Assembly: GCF_000350525.1 (NCBI RefSeq)
Contig: NZ_AOCN01000013.1
Coordinates: forward strand, 32,737 to 96,736
DNA: 64,000 bases
Source: Leucobacter salsicius M1-8
Lineage (GTDB): Bacteria; Actinomycetota; Actinomycetes; Actinomycetales; Microbacteriaceae
Direction: 5' to 3'
The position numbers were made by a program, and so were the translations under genes. The notes beneath the pieces were generated by a model. It made no database searches, was not told the DNA's origin, and was given only the letters and a program-made list of their open reading frames with translations. Positions 16,972-26,252 of the stretch are shown here, piece by piece (the stretch's first letter is position 1; every line of letters starts with the position of its first letter).

Positions 16972-17127
16972 CGTGGCCTCCCTTTCTTCAAAAGGGGTCG
17001 CGTCGTCGCTGACCCGTATTCACAGCCTACGCTTGAGGGCCCGAAGCTGAAAGGGGTGACCGGCCCGAGGGAGGCGGCTCACAGCAGGAACTCTGCATTT
17101 GGACAGCGCGGACTCTACTATGGAGGA

Positions 17128-17526
17128 ATGAAGCGGATCCTCACCTACGGCACCTTCGACCTTCTCCACTGGGGTCACATCCGGCTGCTGCGCCGAGCCC
17201 GTGCGCTGGGCGACTACCTCGTCGTTGCCGCCTCGACCGAGGAATTCAATGAGGGCAAGGGCAAGAAGACCTACCACGACTTCGGGACGCGCAAGAATAT
17301 GCTCGAGGCCGTCCGCTACGTCGATCTCGTAATCCCCGAGCAGGCGTGGGACCAGAAGATCCGCGACGTGCAGAAGTATGAGATCGACGCCGTGGTCATG
17401 GGCGGCGACTGGGAGGGCGACCCGCGCTTCGAGGTGCTGCGCGACTATTGCGAGGTCATCTACCTTGACCGAACCGAGGGCGTCTCGACCACCAAGATCA
17501 AGAAGGATCTGGGCGTCAACGCCTAG
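17128..17526 (+). CDS. tagD: Glycerol-3-phosphate cytidylyltransferase-like (TagD)
   Basis: A 132-aa nucleotidyltransferase that would make CDP-glycerol (or CDP-ribitol-like precursors) from CTP for teichoic-acid-type polymers. The HxGH motif is H-W-G-H at residues 14-17 after Y-G-T-F-D-L-L, and the C-terminal signature R-T-E-G-V-S-T-T-K-I is present; length is standard for TagD. Start ATG 17128 has GGAGG only 1 nt upstream, so a short-spaced or nearly leaderless start is likely. No teichoic-acid polymerase genes are nearby, so the final product is uncertain. Confidence 0.87.
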   Translation: MKRILTYGTFDLLHWGHIRLLRRARALGDYLVVAASTEEFNEGKGKKTYHDFGTRKNMLEAVRYVDLVIPEQAWDQKIRDVQKYEIDAVVMGGDWEGDPRFEVLRDYCEVIYLDRTEGVSTTKIKKDLGVNA

Positions 17527-17541
17527 TGGCGTTGCCCCGCG

Positions 17542-18567
17542 TCACAACCAGTTCTTGCGCTTGAAGATGACGTAGAGCGTGCCCGCGAATCCGAGCATGA
17601 CCGCGATGGTCAGCGGGTAGCCGATGCCCCATCTGAGCTCGGGCATGTTGGCAAAGTTCATCCCGTAGATTCCGCTGATCAACGTCGGGGCGAAGATGAT
17701 GGCCGCCCAGCTCGAGATCTTCTTCATCGAGTCAGACTGCTCGATGCTGGTCTGCGTCATCTGCGCCATCTCCTCCTCGCGCGCCTGAGTCGCGAGGCTG
17801 AGGTGCACGCTCAGCACGTTCTGCAGCAGCTGGCGATAGTTGTCAATGCGGTCGCAGATCGGAATCAGATGGTCGACCACGTCGCGAAGCGAGTGTCGCA
17901 GCTCGACTTCATGCAGCCCCACGGCTTCAAGCTGGTACGGGTCGCGCAGCGTCTCGAGCAGCGGCTTCGTGGCACGCTGAAACGTGACCACCTCCCGCGA
18001 CAATAGGTAGATACGGCGGGCGAGCTCACGGCTACTGCCGTCGCCATCGAACAGTTCGTCCTCGATCTCATCGAGCGCCTGTTCAATGCCGAGCATCACT
18101 GGCTCGTACTCGTCGACCACCCGGTCGACGATGGCGTGCAGCACGCTCGCTGGCCCAAGCTTCAGCACCTCAGGGCGGCCCTCGAGGGCCTCACGCACCC
18201 CCGCAAGCTTCGGGCGCTCAGCGAGCCGGATCGACACCACAAACCCCGGCCCGACAAACACGTGGAGCTCTCCGAACTCCACCAGGTCATCCGCTTCGAT
18301 GTAGCGTGCTGGACGCAACACCACGAATGCGGTGTCGTCGTAGCGTTCAAGTTTGGGACGCTGGTGCCCAAGCGACACGTCTTCGAGCGCTAGTGGGTGG
18401 AGCCCGAAGACCTCGCCCAGCTCCTGAATCTCAGCGCCGCTCGGATTCAGCAGCCCCGCCCACACGAATCCACCCGTAGCCCGCGCTCTCGCGGCCGCCT
18501 CGGGAATCGTGATGGGCCCTGAGACGCGTTTCCCCTCAAGGTATACGGCCACATCGACAATGCTCAC
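17542..18567 (-). CDS. corA: CorA-family magnesium/cobalt transporter
   Basis: A 341-aa Mg2+/Co2+ channel. The large cytoplasmic alpha/beta domain with long helices (about residues 1-280) is followed by two C-terminal membrane segments. The ion-selectivity motif G-M-N at residues 302-304 lies in I-Y-G-M-N-F-A-N-M-P. The protein ends in the usual basic tail F-K-R-K-N. It is convergent with the TagD-like gene with 15 nt between stops. Confidence 0.93.
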   Translation of the reverse strand: MSIVDVAVYLEGKRVSGPITIPEAAARARATGGFVWAGLLNPSGAEIQELGEVFGLHPLALEDVSLGHQRPKLERYDDTAFVVLRPARYIEADDLVEFGELHVFVGPGFVVSIRLAERPKLAGVREALEGRPEVLKLGPASVLHAIVDRVVDEYEPVMLGIEQALDEIEDELFDGDGSSRELARRIYLLSREVVTFQRATKPLLETLRDPYQLEAVGLHEVELRHSLRDVVDHLIPICDRIDNYRQLLQNVLSVHLSLATQAREEEMAQMTQTSIEQSDSMKKISSWAAIIFAPTLISGIYGMNFANMPELRWGIGYPLTIAVMLGFAGTLYVIFKRKNWL

Positions 18568-18630
18568 TGCTGCCCCCTCGCATCACGTCGGCACCGACTC
18601 CATCGAGCGTATCGTTCCCTAAACAAGAAA

Positions 18631-18663
18631 GGTGCCCTTCGCAGAGAATCTGCGAAGGGCACC
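18631..18663 (-). terminator. Terminator of the amino-acid ABC operon
   Basis: A perfect 15-bp stem (18631-18645 with 18649-18663) and a 3-nt loop. On the minus strand it is followed by the T-rich stretch TTTCTTGTTT, so it ends the operon whose last gene stops at 18698. Confidence 0.88.
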
Positions 18664-18697
18664 GATCCGGATCCTGGGACCCGAGATGAAACGGGCG

Positions 18698-19477
18698 CTA
18701 CAGCACCTTCGAGAGGAAGGCCTTCGTACGCTCGCGCTGCGGGTTCGACAGCACCTCAGCGGGATCGCCCTCTTCCACGACGACGCCGCCGTCCATGAAG
18801 ACAAGCTTGTCGGCGACCTCGCGAGCAAAGCCCATCTCGTGCGTCACGACGATCATCGTCATGCCGCTCTCGGCGAGGCCCTTCATGACGTCGAGCACCT
18901 CACCGACGAGCTCGGGGTCGAGCGCGCTGGTGGGCTCATCAAACAGCATGAGCTTCGGGTCCATCGCGAGCGCACGCGCGATCGCGACGCGCTGCTGCTG
19001 CCCGCCCGACAGGTGCGCCGGGTAGTAGTCGTGCCGGTCGGCAAGCCCCACCCGGGCCAGCAGATCCATCGCGCGCGTCTGCAGCGTCGCCTTGGAGCCC
19101 TTCTTCAGCAGCGTGGGCGCCAACATTACGTTCTCGAGCGCGGTCTTGTGGGGAAACAGGTTGAAGCGCTGAAACACCATGCCAATGTCGCGCCGCTGCT
19201 TCGCCGCCTCCTTGGGGTGCATCTCGTACACCTTGTCGCCGTGCTGGCGGTATCCCACCAGCTCGCCGTCGACCCACAGGCGTCCCGCATTGATCGTCTC
19301 GAGATGGTTGATGCAGCGGAGGAACGTGCTCTTGCCCGAGCCCGACGGGCCCACGAGGCACAGCACCTCCCCGCGCTTGACCTCGAGCGAGATCGACTTC
19401 AACACCTCGTTTGAGCCGTAGGCCTTCGATAGCGCCTCGGCCTTCACCATGGGCGTGCTCTTGGTTGACTCACTCAT
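18698..19477 (-). CDS. Polar amino-acid ABC transporter ATPase
   Basis: A 259-aa ATPase of the GlnQ/HisP type. Walker [10 protein letters not shown] is near residue 43, followed by the F-L-R-C-I-N-H-L-E helix typical of amino-acid importers. The signature [15 protein letters not shown], the Walker [14 protein letters not shown] and the H-loop V-T-H-E-M are all present. Its start overlaps the permease gene by 4 nt. It is the last gene of the SBP-permease-ATPase operon and is followed by a strong terminator. Confidence 0.92.
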   Translation of the reverse strand: MSESTKSTPMVKAEALSKAYGSNEVLKSISLEVKRGEVLCLVGPSGSGKSTFLRCINHLETINAGRLWVDGELVGYRQHGDKVYEMHPKEAAKQRRDIGMVFQRFNLFPHKTALENVMLAPTLLKKGSKATLQTRAMDLLARVGLADRHDYYPAHLSGGQQQRVAIARALAMDPKLMLFDEPTSALDPELVGEVLDVMKGLAESGMTMIVVTHEMGFAREVADKLVFMDGGVVVEEGDPAEVLSNPQRERTKAFLSKVL

Positions 19478-20514
19478 GCTCCGCCTCCTCCGGGCCGTTC
19501 ATGCGGCGGCACAATGTTTCTGCCACCGCCCTTGCTCGGGTAGGTGGGGGTCGGGTCGTGTTCGACACCCATGACTGTGATCGACGACGTCGCGACGCTC
19601 GGCTTCATCACATCGGGGCGCTGGTCGACGCCCTTCGCGAAGTGCTTCTCTAGGTAGTACTGACCGACCATCAAGATCGACGTCACCAGCAGGTACCAAA
19701 TCGATGCCACAATCAGCATCGGCACCGGCTGGTAGGTGACGGCTGCAATGTCGCGCTGCCGGCCGTACAGGTCGAGCGTCAACGGGACGGCCGCAACCAG
19801 CGATGTCGTCTTCAGCATCGAGATGACCTCGTTGCCCGTCGGCGGAATGATGACGCGCATGGCCTGGGGAAGAATGACCCGGGTCATGGTATGGCCCCAG
19901 CCCAGTCCCAGCGCGATGGCGGCCTCGTCTTGCCCCTTGTCCACCGACAACAGACCCGCACGCACGATCTCGGCCATATAGGCGGCCTCGTTCAGCGCGA
20001 GGCCGATGACGGCGAGCGTGAAGTAGTTGAGCAGATCCTTCGTCTCGATCGTCGCGACGAATTCCGTGAACGGAACCCCCAGCGAGATCGACTTGTAAAT
20101 GATCGGCACGAGGCCCCAGAAGACGAGCTGCACGTACACGGGCGTACCGCGAAACAGCCACAGGTACACCCACGCGACGGATCGCACGACCGGGTTGGGT
20201 GACAGCCGCATCACGGCAATCGTGATACCCAAGACGATCGCGATGATCATGGAGTAGACCGTCAGCTGCAGCGTGACCCAGGCACCCTCGAGGATGCGGG
20301 TGTCAAACAGGTACTTGCCTACCTCAGGCCAGTTGAAGACGGGGCGATTGAACGCGGCGTCGTAGATGAACAACACGGCGATCACCACGATCACCACGGC
20401 GAACGTGTTACGCCAGGGGTGGCGCAACTTAATCGCCTGGATCGCCTCGGGTGCCGCGTGAGCGGTGGGGGGCGGGGTTACTGGCCCCGCCCCCTCCATC
20501 CGGTTCTCAGACAT
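19474..20514 (-). CDS. Polar amino-acid ABC transporter permease
   Basis: A 346-aa membrane protein, somewhat long for a HisM/GlnP permease because of hydrophilic tails at both ends (a Pro/Ala-rich N-terminus and a roughly 40-aa C-terminal tail). The loop motif [23 protein letters not shown] with A-L-G-L-G identifies the amino-acid subfamily. One permease gene only is present, so it probably works as a homodimer. It lies 18 nt downstream of the binding-protein gene. Confidence 0.9.
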   Translation of the reverse strand: MSENRMEGAGPVTPPPTAHAAPEAIQAIKLRHPWRNTFAVVIVVIAVLFIYDAAFNRPVFNWPEVGKYLFDTRILEGAWVTLQLTVYSMIIAIVLGITIAVMRLSPNPVVRSVAWVYLWLFRGTPVYVQLVFWGLVPIIYKSISLGVPFTEFVATIETKDLLNYFTLAVIGLALNEAAYMAEIVRAGLLSVDKGQDEAAIALGLGWGHTMTRVILPQAMRVIIPPTGNEVISMLKTTSLVAAVPLTLDLYGRQRDIAAVTYQPVPMLIVASIWYLLVTSILMVGQYYLEKHFAKGVDQRPDVMKPSVATSSITVMGVEHDPTPTYPSKGGGRNIVPPHERPGGGGA

Positions 20515-20532
20515 AGCGCCTTGACCGGCCGC

Positions 20533-21429
20533 TTAGTTCTCGCCCGCGTTGATGGTCGCCGTCGTCAGCGCACCTGACTCGATGCCAGCCTTCTTGAGGA
20601 TCTCGACGTAGGTGCCGTCGTCCATGAGTGACTGCAGTGCAGCCTGCACGGCCTTCGTCATGTCGCTGTCCTTCTGGGTTGCGAATCCGTAGGGCGCGGC
20701 ATCGAACAGCTCGCCCACGAGCTCGAGCTTGTCGCCCAGCTTTGCGACAGCGTCGCCGGTCACGGGCGAGTCAGCCGAGAACGCGGCGGCGCGGCCGTCG
20801 ATCACGGACTGCGTCACCTCGGGCTGGCCGTCAAAGCGCAGTACCTCGATGGGCTCCTTGCCCGCGTCGGTGCACTCCTTCGAGCGTGCCGGCATCTCCT
20901 CCGTGTCCTGCACGGTCGTCGCCTGGACCGCGATCGTGAGACCGCAGGCGTTGTTCGGGTCGACGTCAGAGCCGACAGGTGCGGCCCACTGGCTACCGGC
21001 GTTCAGGAAGTTGACGAAGTCAACCGACGCCTGTCGCTCCTTCGTATCCGTGAAGGACGAGGAGCCCATGTCGAGCCCGTTCTCCTGGATCCGAGGAATG
21101 ATGCTGTCGAAGCCCATGATCTCCCACTTCGGCGCGAGCCCAAGCTTCTCTGAGACCGCAGTGGCGAGTTCGACACCCCAGCCGATGGGGTTGCCGTCGG
21201 CGTCCTTGTACTCGTTGGGCGGGTACTCGGCATCGGTACCGATACGCAGCTCGCCCGAGTCCTTGACCTCTGCGGGCAGCAGAGCGACGGCAGCGTCGTC
21301 GACCTTGACGGTCGAGGTGCCCGAATCTGCAGGCTTGTCGGTTGGCGTTGCACCATCAGTGTTGGTGCAACCGGTCAGAGTGAGCAGCGCGGCTGCAGCC
21401 ATGGCAGGAAGCGCGTAGCGAATCTTCAT
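20533..21429 (-). CDS. Amino-acid ABC transporter substrate-binding lipoprotein
   Basis: A 298-aa family-3 solute-binding protein (PF00497). It has a lipoprotein signal peptide with lipobox L-T-G-C at about residues 18-21, then a Thr/Asp-rich linker. The mature domain begins L-R-I-G-T-D-A-E-Y-P-P-N-E-Y, the classic amino-acid binding N-terminal segment. It binds the solute outside the membrane for the permease and ATPase encoded next. Ligand (Glu/Gln/His/Arg class) is not resolvable. A CCAGG/CCTGG inverted repeat at 21452-21465 lies in the leader. Confidence 0.9.
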   Translation of the reverse strand: MKIRYALPAMAAAALLTLTGCTNTDGATPTDKPADSGTSTVKVDDAAVALLPAEVKDSGELRIGTDAEYPPNEYKDADGNPIGWGVELATAVSEKLGLAPKWEIMGFDSIIPRIQENGLDMGSSSFTDTKERQASVDFVNFLNAGSQWAAPVGSDVDPNNACGLTIAVQATTVQDTEEMPARSKECTDAGKEPIEVLRFDGQPEVTQSVIDGRAAAFSADSPVTGDAVAKLGDKLELVGELFDAAPYGFATQKDSDMTKAVQAALQSLMDDGTYVEILKKAGIESGALTTATINAGEN

Positions 21430-21632
21430 TGATCCCTCTCAATTGGGAAGACCAGGTCGCCCTGGTGTTGATGTCGTTTTGAGTGTAGTACCCCGCATTG
21501 GTCACTTGACTACAGAGTATCTACCCCGCTCAATACCAGGGCTGTTGCAGGCGTGTTTTTTGGCGCAATTGCACCAATGCGCACCTCTCGAAGCGTCCAT
21601 AACGTTCTGGTGACACCGCTTAAACTGATGCC

Positions 21633-22550
21633 GTGTCGCCCTACTCGCCCTCCCTCGCCCGCGGGTACTTCGCGGTGCAGGCCGCCGCCGCGGGTGCCTG
21701 GTGGCTGCTCGTATTTGCGGTCGAAGCAGTACGCACCGCGACGCTGGGCAGCCTCGATCCGGTGCTCGTCGGCGCGCTCGACGTACCTCTCTTCGCGATC
21801 GCGTCCTTGCTGGTTGCTGTCGGGGCGCGCTGGGCGGTCTGGGTGGTATGGCCGTGGACGCTCCTCGTCACCGTGGCGCTGGCGGGATATGCGACCGTGA
21901 CCGGCCTCGCGGGCTGGGGCGTCGTCGCCATGGTCGCGGCGAGCGCCGGCACCTCGGCCGCGGCCCTGCTCCTCGTGTGGGGCCGCATCCCGACCGAGCT
22001 CATGCTCTCGGGGCCGCTACGTATTCGCGAGGCTCGGGCGGCCAGCGCGGCGCGGCATGCCACTGCCACGGGCGCGCAGATCGTCATCTTCTGGGGTCTC
22101 TTTCTGGTGGCCATTCCGCTCGTGATCTCCGTGCTCGAGCAGCGCTGGGGGCTCGCAATTTCCGTGCCCGCCTGGATCCGGATCGCGGGCGGCGCGCTGC
22201 TCGCGGCGGCGAGCGCGCTCGGTATCTGGTCTGCGCTCGCGATGTCGACCCGGGGCGAAGGCACTCCGCTCCCCTCGGCCACCGCGCGCAGGCTCGTCGT
22301 GGCCGGGCCGTACCGGTTCGTGCGCAACCCGATGGCCCTCGCGGGCATCTCGCAGGGCGTTGCGGTGGGGCTACTGCTGGGTTCGTGGCTCGTGGTCGCG
22401 TATGCCCTCGCCGGTTCGCTCGTGTGGAACTGGGGCGTGCGCCCCCACGAGGAGGCGGATCTCGAGGAGCGGTTTGGCGCGGAGTTTCGTGACTACCGGG
22501 CCGAGGTGCGATGCTGGGTCCCCAGGTTACGGGCGTACGCTCGCCGGTAG
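21633..22550 (+). CDS. Membrane isoprenylcysteine-methyltransferase-like protein
   Basis: A 305-aa membrane protein with about eight hydrophobic segments. Its C-terminal third has the ICMT/phospholipid-methyltransferase signature: G-P-Y-R-F-V-R-N-P-M, then V-R-P-H-E-E-A-D-L-E-E-R-F-G and Y-R-A-E-V-R-C-W-V-P-R. In this fold the R-N-P-M and H-E-E segments bind S-adenosylmethionine and substrate at the membrane. The N-terminal four-helix half is an extra region of unknown role. The GTG start at 21633 is the likely one. Substrate is unknown; bacteria lack prenylated CaaX proteins. Confidence 0.75.
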   Translation: MSPYSPSLARGYFAVQAAAAGAWWLLVFAVEAVRTATLGSLDPVLVGALDVPLFAIASLLVAVGARWAVWVVWPWTLLVTVALAGYATVTGLAGWGVVAMVAASAGTSAAALLLVWGRIPTELMLSGPLRIREARAASAARHATATGAQIVIFWGLFLVAIPLVISVLEQRWGLAISVPAWIRIAGGALLAAASALGIWSALAMSTRGEGTPLPSATARRLVVAGPYRFVRNPMALAGISQGVAVGLLLGSWLVVAYALAGSLVWNWGVRPHEEADLEERFGAEFRDYRAEVRCWVPRLRAYARR

Positions 22551-22596
22551 CGCCGCGAGTGCACGACGGCGTGACCTGCGAGGCAAAGGAGCCCCC

Positions 22597-22941
22597 ATGA
22601 TCGGCGAACTATACGGCGTCGTGCTCGACTGCCCCGACCCCGCGACGCTCGCGGAGTTCTACCGCTCGCTGCTCGGGGGCCGGATCCAAACTGACGTTGA
22701 GTGGGTCGACCTCGTGCTCGCCTCGGGCGTGATCATCAGCTTTCAGTCGTGCCCGGGCTACGTGCCGCCCCGTTGGCCGGGCACCGATGGCGACCAGCAG
22801 GCCCACCTTGACGTGCGGGTGGCAGACCTCGCCGCGGCAGACCCGACGGTGCGAGCCGCGGGCGGCAGGTTTCTCGAGGCCCACGACGGGTTCTATGTCT
22901 ACCTCGACCCCGTGGGCCACCCGTTCTGCACGGTGCTGTAG
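22597..22941 (+). CDS. VOC/glyoxalase-like small protein
   Basis: A 114-aa single-domain vicinal-oxygen-chelate protein. It shows the typical first strand V-V-L-D-C-P-D-P, the helix L-A-E-F-Y-R-S-L-L-G-G, H-L-D-V-R-V in the second half and the final Y-L-D-P-V-G-H-P-F-C strand. ATG 22597 has an AAAGGA ribosome site. It belongs to the Glyoxalase-like (PF18029-type) group rather than true glyoxalase I; catalytic activity is not proven. Confidence 0.8.
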   Translation: MIGELYGVVLDCPDPATLAEFYRSLLGGRIQTDVEWVDLVLASGVIISFQSCPGYVPPRWPGTDGDQQAHLDVRVADLAAADPTVRAAGGRFLEAHDGFYVYLDPVGHPFCTVL

Positions 22942-23106
22942 ACCTCGCATCTCGGGTATACAGACTGCACACTCATCCTGCGGTGTGGGGATGCTCGGAG
23001 TACATGATGACAGACGCTTTCACCTCCATTTGCATGACCCTCATTCCATTCCATACAGTGCAAGACATCGAGCCGTTTCTGTCTCGCCCGCGTTCATTGG
23101 AGAATC

Positions 23107-24192
23107 ATGCAGGTCCACCTTCGTCAAAGCCTCACGCACGTGCCCCCGTACCGGCAGGGCAAGCAACCCCTCCCCGGTGCCAGCAAGCTCTCCTCAAACG
23201 AGTCCCCGCACCCCCCGCTCCCCGCGGTAGTTGAGGCCGTCGCCCAGCAGCTCGGCACGATCCACCGTTACCCCGACATTGCGGCCGTTCCCGTACGCAG
23301 CCTGCTCGCCGAACGCCTCGGGGTAGAGGCCGAGAGCATCACGCTCGGTGCTGGCTCAGTCGAGGTCGCCGCGCAGCTGATTCACGCGACCACCGAGCCG
23401 GGTGACGAAGTCATGTTTGCCTGGCGTTCGTTCGAGGCCTACCCGTCGCTGGTGCGCATCGCTGGCGCGGTTCCCGTCGAAGTTCCCCTCGACGATAACG
23501 CCGCCCACGATCTCGATGCGATGCTCGCCGCAATCACCCCGCGCACCCGGCTCATCTTCATCTGCAACCCCAACAACCCGACGGGTACTGTGGTCGCGGC
23601 CGAGGCGCTCGAGGCGTTCATCTCCGCGGTGCCGCACAACCTGCTCGTCGTCGTCGACGAGGCCTACGTGCACTTCGATCGCACGCCGAGCCGCGCAGAC
23701 GGCATCCAGCTCTTTCACCGGCACCCGCACGTCGCCGTGCTGCACACCTTTTCCAAGGCGTACGGGCTCGCAGGTCTGCGCATCGGGTACGCCGTATCGC
23801 CGCCAGCGGTGGCTGAGGCGCTGCGCAAGGTCGCGGTCCCGTTTGGGGTATCGAGCCTGGCCCAGGCCGCTGCGGTCGCCTCACTCCAGGCGGAGGACGA
23901 GCTCGCTGTGCGCATCGAGGAGGTCGTGACCGAGCGCGGCCGCATGTTCGATGCGCTCCAAGCCGCCGGTCTCAACCCCGTCGAGTCCCAGGCCAACTTC
24001 GTGTGGGTGCCCGATCAGAACGCCGCGGGCGTGACAGCGGTGAGCCTCGGCGAGCTGCTCGAATCGGGCAAGGTCGTGGCCCGGGTGTTCCCGGGCGAGG
24101 GGATCAGGATCTCGAGCGGGGATGCGACCGATGTGGGTCGCGTCGTGGCCGCTATCAGCACGATCGCTGCGGCGCAGCCAGCAGCGGTGTAG
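23107..24192 (+). CDS. Histidinol-phosphate/aromatic aminotransferase
   Basis: A 361-aa class-II PLP aminotransferase of the HisC family. Substrate-end motif K-L-S-S-N-E-S-P is near residue 27, N-P-N-N-P-T-G-T near 156, the acidic PLP residue in V-V-D-E-A-Y near 185, and the PLP lysine in F-S-K-A-Y-G-L-A-G-L-R-I-G-Y near 219. It could convert imidazole-acetol phosphate to histidinol phosphate, or act on phenylpyruvate-type acids, as many actinobacterial stand-alone copies do. No other his genes are nearby, which leans to the aromatic role. Confidence 0.85.
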   Translation: MQVHLRQSLTHVPPYRQGKQPLPGASKLSSNESPHPPLPAVVEAVAQQLGTIHRYPDIAAVPVRSLLAERLGVEAESITLGAGSVEVAAQLIHATTEPGDEVMFAWRSFEAYPSLVRIAGAVPVEVPLDDNAAHDLDAMLAAITPRTRLIFICNPNNPTGTVVAAEALEAFISAVPHNLLVVVDEAYVHFDRTPSRADGIQLFHRHPHVAVLHTFSKAYGLAGLRIGYAVSPPAVAEALRKVAVPFGVSSLAQAAAVASLQAEDELAVRIEEVVTERGRMFDALQAAGLNPVESQANFVWVPDQNAAGVTAVSLGELLESGKVVARVFPGEGIRISSGDATDVGRVVAAISTIAAAQPAAV

Positions 24193-24207
24193 TTAGCGCA
24201 GGTAAGC

Positions 24208-24240
24208 GAGTGCCCGGGCCCCGACGGGGTTCGGGCACTC
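24208..24240. terminator. Bidirectional terminator between aminotransferase and B3/B4 genes
   Basis: A 15-bp hairpin (24208-24222 with 24226-24240, two G-U pairs) with loop GAC lies between two convergent genes. The tails are not T-rich. Confidence 0.7.
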
Positions 24241-24246
24241 TGCCGT

Positions 24247-24948
24247 CTACAGCGAGAATGCGCGAGTGTGGGTGTCCACCCAGCCCGTGTCTACCTGCCA
24301 GTCGCCCAGCTCGCGCAGCGTGGTGGCCAGGTCGTGCTGCGCCGCCCGCACCGCCGCCTCGTTGGCGTCAGAGAACCCGTCGATGGGAAACAGGATGTTG
24401 GTGCTGTGCGCGCCGATCTTGCCCGTCTCGCTCTGACGCCAGATCCACCGCCGGGTGCGCACCGACGAGCCTGCCGCGTACACGACCTCGTCGGGCGCGA
24501 CCTCTTCGGGCTCCGTCGCCCCAAACGGAATGAACTCGTCGCCGGTGCGCGCGAGACGAATGCCGAGCTCACCCGCGGTCGAGTCAATGTCGTGCGCCCC
24601 GATGGGCACGCGGTGACGCAGGGAAACGGCGTTGCCGAGGTCAACAACGGTGTTGATGCTGGGCATTCCCTTGCCCTTGGCGATGCGCGAGAGCAGCGCT
24701 TCAATCGAGCACTGAAACTTGTTGGGGTTGATGCCCATCGCCGTGAATGCTTCACGGTAGCGGGCAACCGATGGATGGGCGCGAACGTCGGTGTCGGCCA
24801 GCGCCGCCGTGCACTCACTGACGCTCTCGGTGAGGAGCGCCCCGACCTTCGGATTCGGCGCCGAGTTGTCGATCCCCGAGACCACAATCACCCCAAAGCA
24901 GGCTGGTCCGAGTGCATCGAATACGTCGTCTTGAACGGTAAATCGCAT
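24247..24948 (-). CDS. B3/B4 tRNA-binding-domain protein
   Basis: A 233-aa stand-alone B3/B4 domain protein (PF03483), related to the editing region of phenylalanyl-tRNA synthetase beta. The family motif appears as Y-R-E-A-F-T-A-M-G-I-N-P-N-K-F, then N-T-V-V-D-L-G-N-A-V-S-L-R-H-R-V-P-I-G-A-H-D. Start ATG 24948 has an AAAGGA ribosome site; the frame is open upstream without similarity. Free-standing copies are thought to edit mischarged tRNA or bind small amino-acid ligands, but this is not shown. It is divergent from an ABC importer operon. Confidence 0.82.
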   Translation of the reverse strand: MRFTVQDDVFDALGPACFGVIVVSGIDNSAPNPKVGALLTESVSECTAALADTDVRAHPSVARYREAFTAMGINPNKFQCSIEALLSRIAKGKGMPSINTVVDLGNAVSLRHRVPIGAHDIDSTAGELGIRLARTGDEFIPFGATEPEEVAPDEVVYAAGSSVRTRRWIWRQSETGKIGAHSTNILFPIDGFSDANEAAVRAAQHDLATTLRELGDWQVDTGWVDTHTRAFSL

Positions 24949-25233
24949 GGAGTTCCTTTGCTGTGGGCAGTCGATGTGAGCGTAACGGAGGGCACCGGCC
25001 CTGAAACACTCGCACCCCCACGAACGCAAATCGCTATACAGCTTGCATACCACCTCTCCGATTTCACTTGCGCAAATGCACCATCTGTCTATGCGCGGCC
25101 CGACGAGTGGCAACGCACCAAATGGTCTCGTTACGATCGAGGCCTGGACAGTGCTGTTCACCCGCAGTGCTTCCGCATCTGGCGCCAATTCGGGCTCGCA
25201 GATCGAAAGCCACCTTCGAATGAGGAAATGACA

Positions 25234-26247
25234 ATGACCGTCAACCGCCTTCCCCGCAAACTGCTCACCCTCGCGGCCCTCGCCGCGACCGCTGCGCTCG
25301 GCCTGAGCGCCTGCTCGCCCAGCGCCGGCAACAACGAAAGCGCCGGCGGCGCTGAAAAGGTCACGATCGGCATCGGCCAGTTTGTGCAGGCCCCGCCCCT
25401 CGACGCCGCAACGAAGGGCTTCAAGCAGGCCTTCATCGATGCCGGCTACGTCGAGGGCGAGACCGTCGAGTTCGACGTGAAGAACGCCAACGCAGAGGTC
25501 GCCACGAGCACGACCATCGCGCAGACCTTCGCCACGCAGGGTGTCGACCTCGTGCTCGGCGTTGCCACCCCGATGGCGCAGGCCGCCATGCAGAACATCA
25601 CCGATGTTCCCGTGCTGTTTACCGCGGTCACCGACCCGGTCGCCGCCGATCTCGTCGAGTCGAACGAAGCCCCGGGCTCCAACGTGACCGGCACGAGCGA
25701 CCTCACCCCGGTCGCCGACCAGATCGACCTCATCACCGAGATTCGCCCCGAGACGAAGAAGATCGGCATCGTTTACTCATCGGGCGAGGTGAACTCGCAG
25801 GTGCTCGTCGAGCTGGCCCGCGAGGCGGCCAAGACCCACGGCATCGAGATCGTCGAGGCCACCGTGACGAACGCCGGCGAGCTCAAGCAGGCCACCGAGT
25901 CACTGGGTGACGTTGACGCCATCTACACCCCAAGCGACAACCTCGTTATCTCGGGCATCGGCGCCATCGTCGGCGTCGCCGAGGAGCGCGGCATTCTGGT
26001 CGTCGGTGCCGACGCGGCACACGTCGAGGGCGGCGCAGTCGCCACCATCGGCATCGACTACGAGAAGCTGGGCAAGCAGACCGGCGAGATGGCCGTGCGC
26101 ATCCTGAAGGATGGCGAAGACCCCGCCACGATGGCCGTCGAGACGTCGAATGAGCTGCAGCTCGTGCTCAACCTCGAGTCGGCCAAGCGCATCGGCGTCG
26201 AGCTCCCCGCTGAGCTCGTCGACCGCGCTGACAGCACGATCGAGTAA
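25234..26247 (+). CDS. ABC transporter substrate-binding lipoprotein (PF04392 type)
   Basis: A 337-aa solute-binding protein of the ABC_sub_bind (TrpX-like) family. The signal peptide ends in lipobox L-S-A-C at about residues 22-25. The mature part contains Q-F-V-Q-A-P-P-L-D-A-A-T-K-G-F near 53, F-A-T-Q-G-V-D-L-V-L-G-V-A-T-P near 110 and the late D-N-L-V-I-S-G segment. ATG 25234 is chosen because GAGGA lies 7 nt upstream, although ATG 25228 is in frame. It is first of a binding protein-permease-ATPase operon. Relatives import tryptophan or tyrosine; ligand here is inferred. Confidence 0.88.
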   Translation: MTVNRLPRKLLTLAALAATAALGLSACSPSAGNNESAGGAEKVTIGIGQFVQAPPLDAATKGFKQAFIDAGYVEGETVEFDVKNANAEVATSTTIAQTFATQGVDLVLGVATPMAQAAMQNITDVPVLFTAVTDPVAADLVESNEAPGSNVTGTSDLTPVADQIDLITEIRPETKKIGIVYSSGEVNSQVLVELAREAAKTHGIEIVEATVTNAGELKQATESLGDVDAIYTPSDNLVISGIGAIVGVAEERGILVVGADAAHVEGGAVATIGIDYEKLGKQTGEMAVRILKDGEDPATMAVETSNELQLVLNLESAKRIGVELPAELVDRADSTIE

Positions 26248-26252
26248 CGACC

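Noticed and set aside
24268..25233. Upstream extension of the binding-protein frame
   Set aside because: It is antisense to the B3/B4 gene and lacks protein-like sequence; the signal peptide begins at 25234.
24949..25233. T-box or other riboswitch ahead of the TrpX-like operon
   Set aside because: No T-box core, long hairpin or terminator was visible in this leader.
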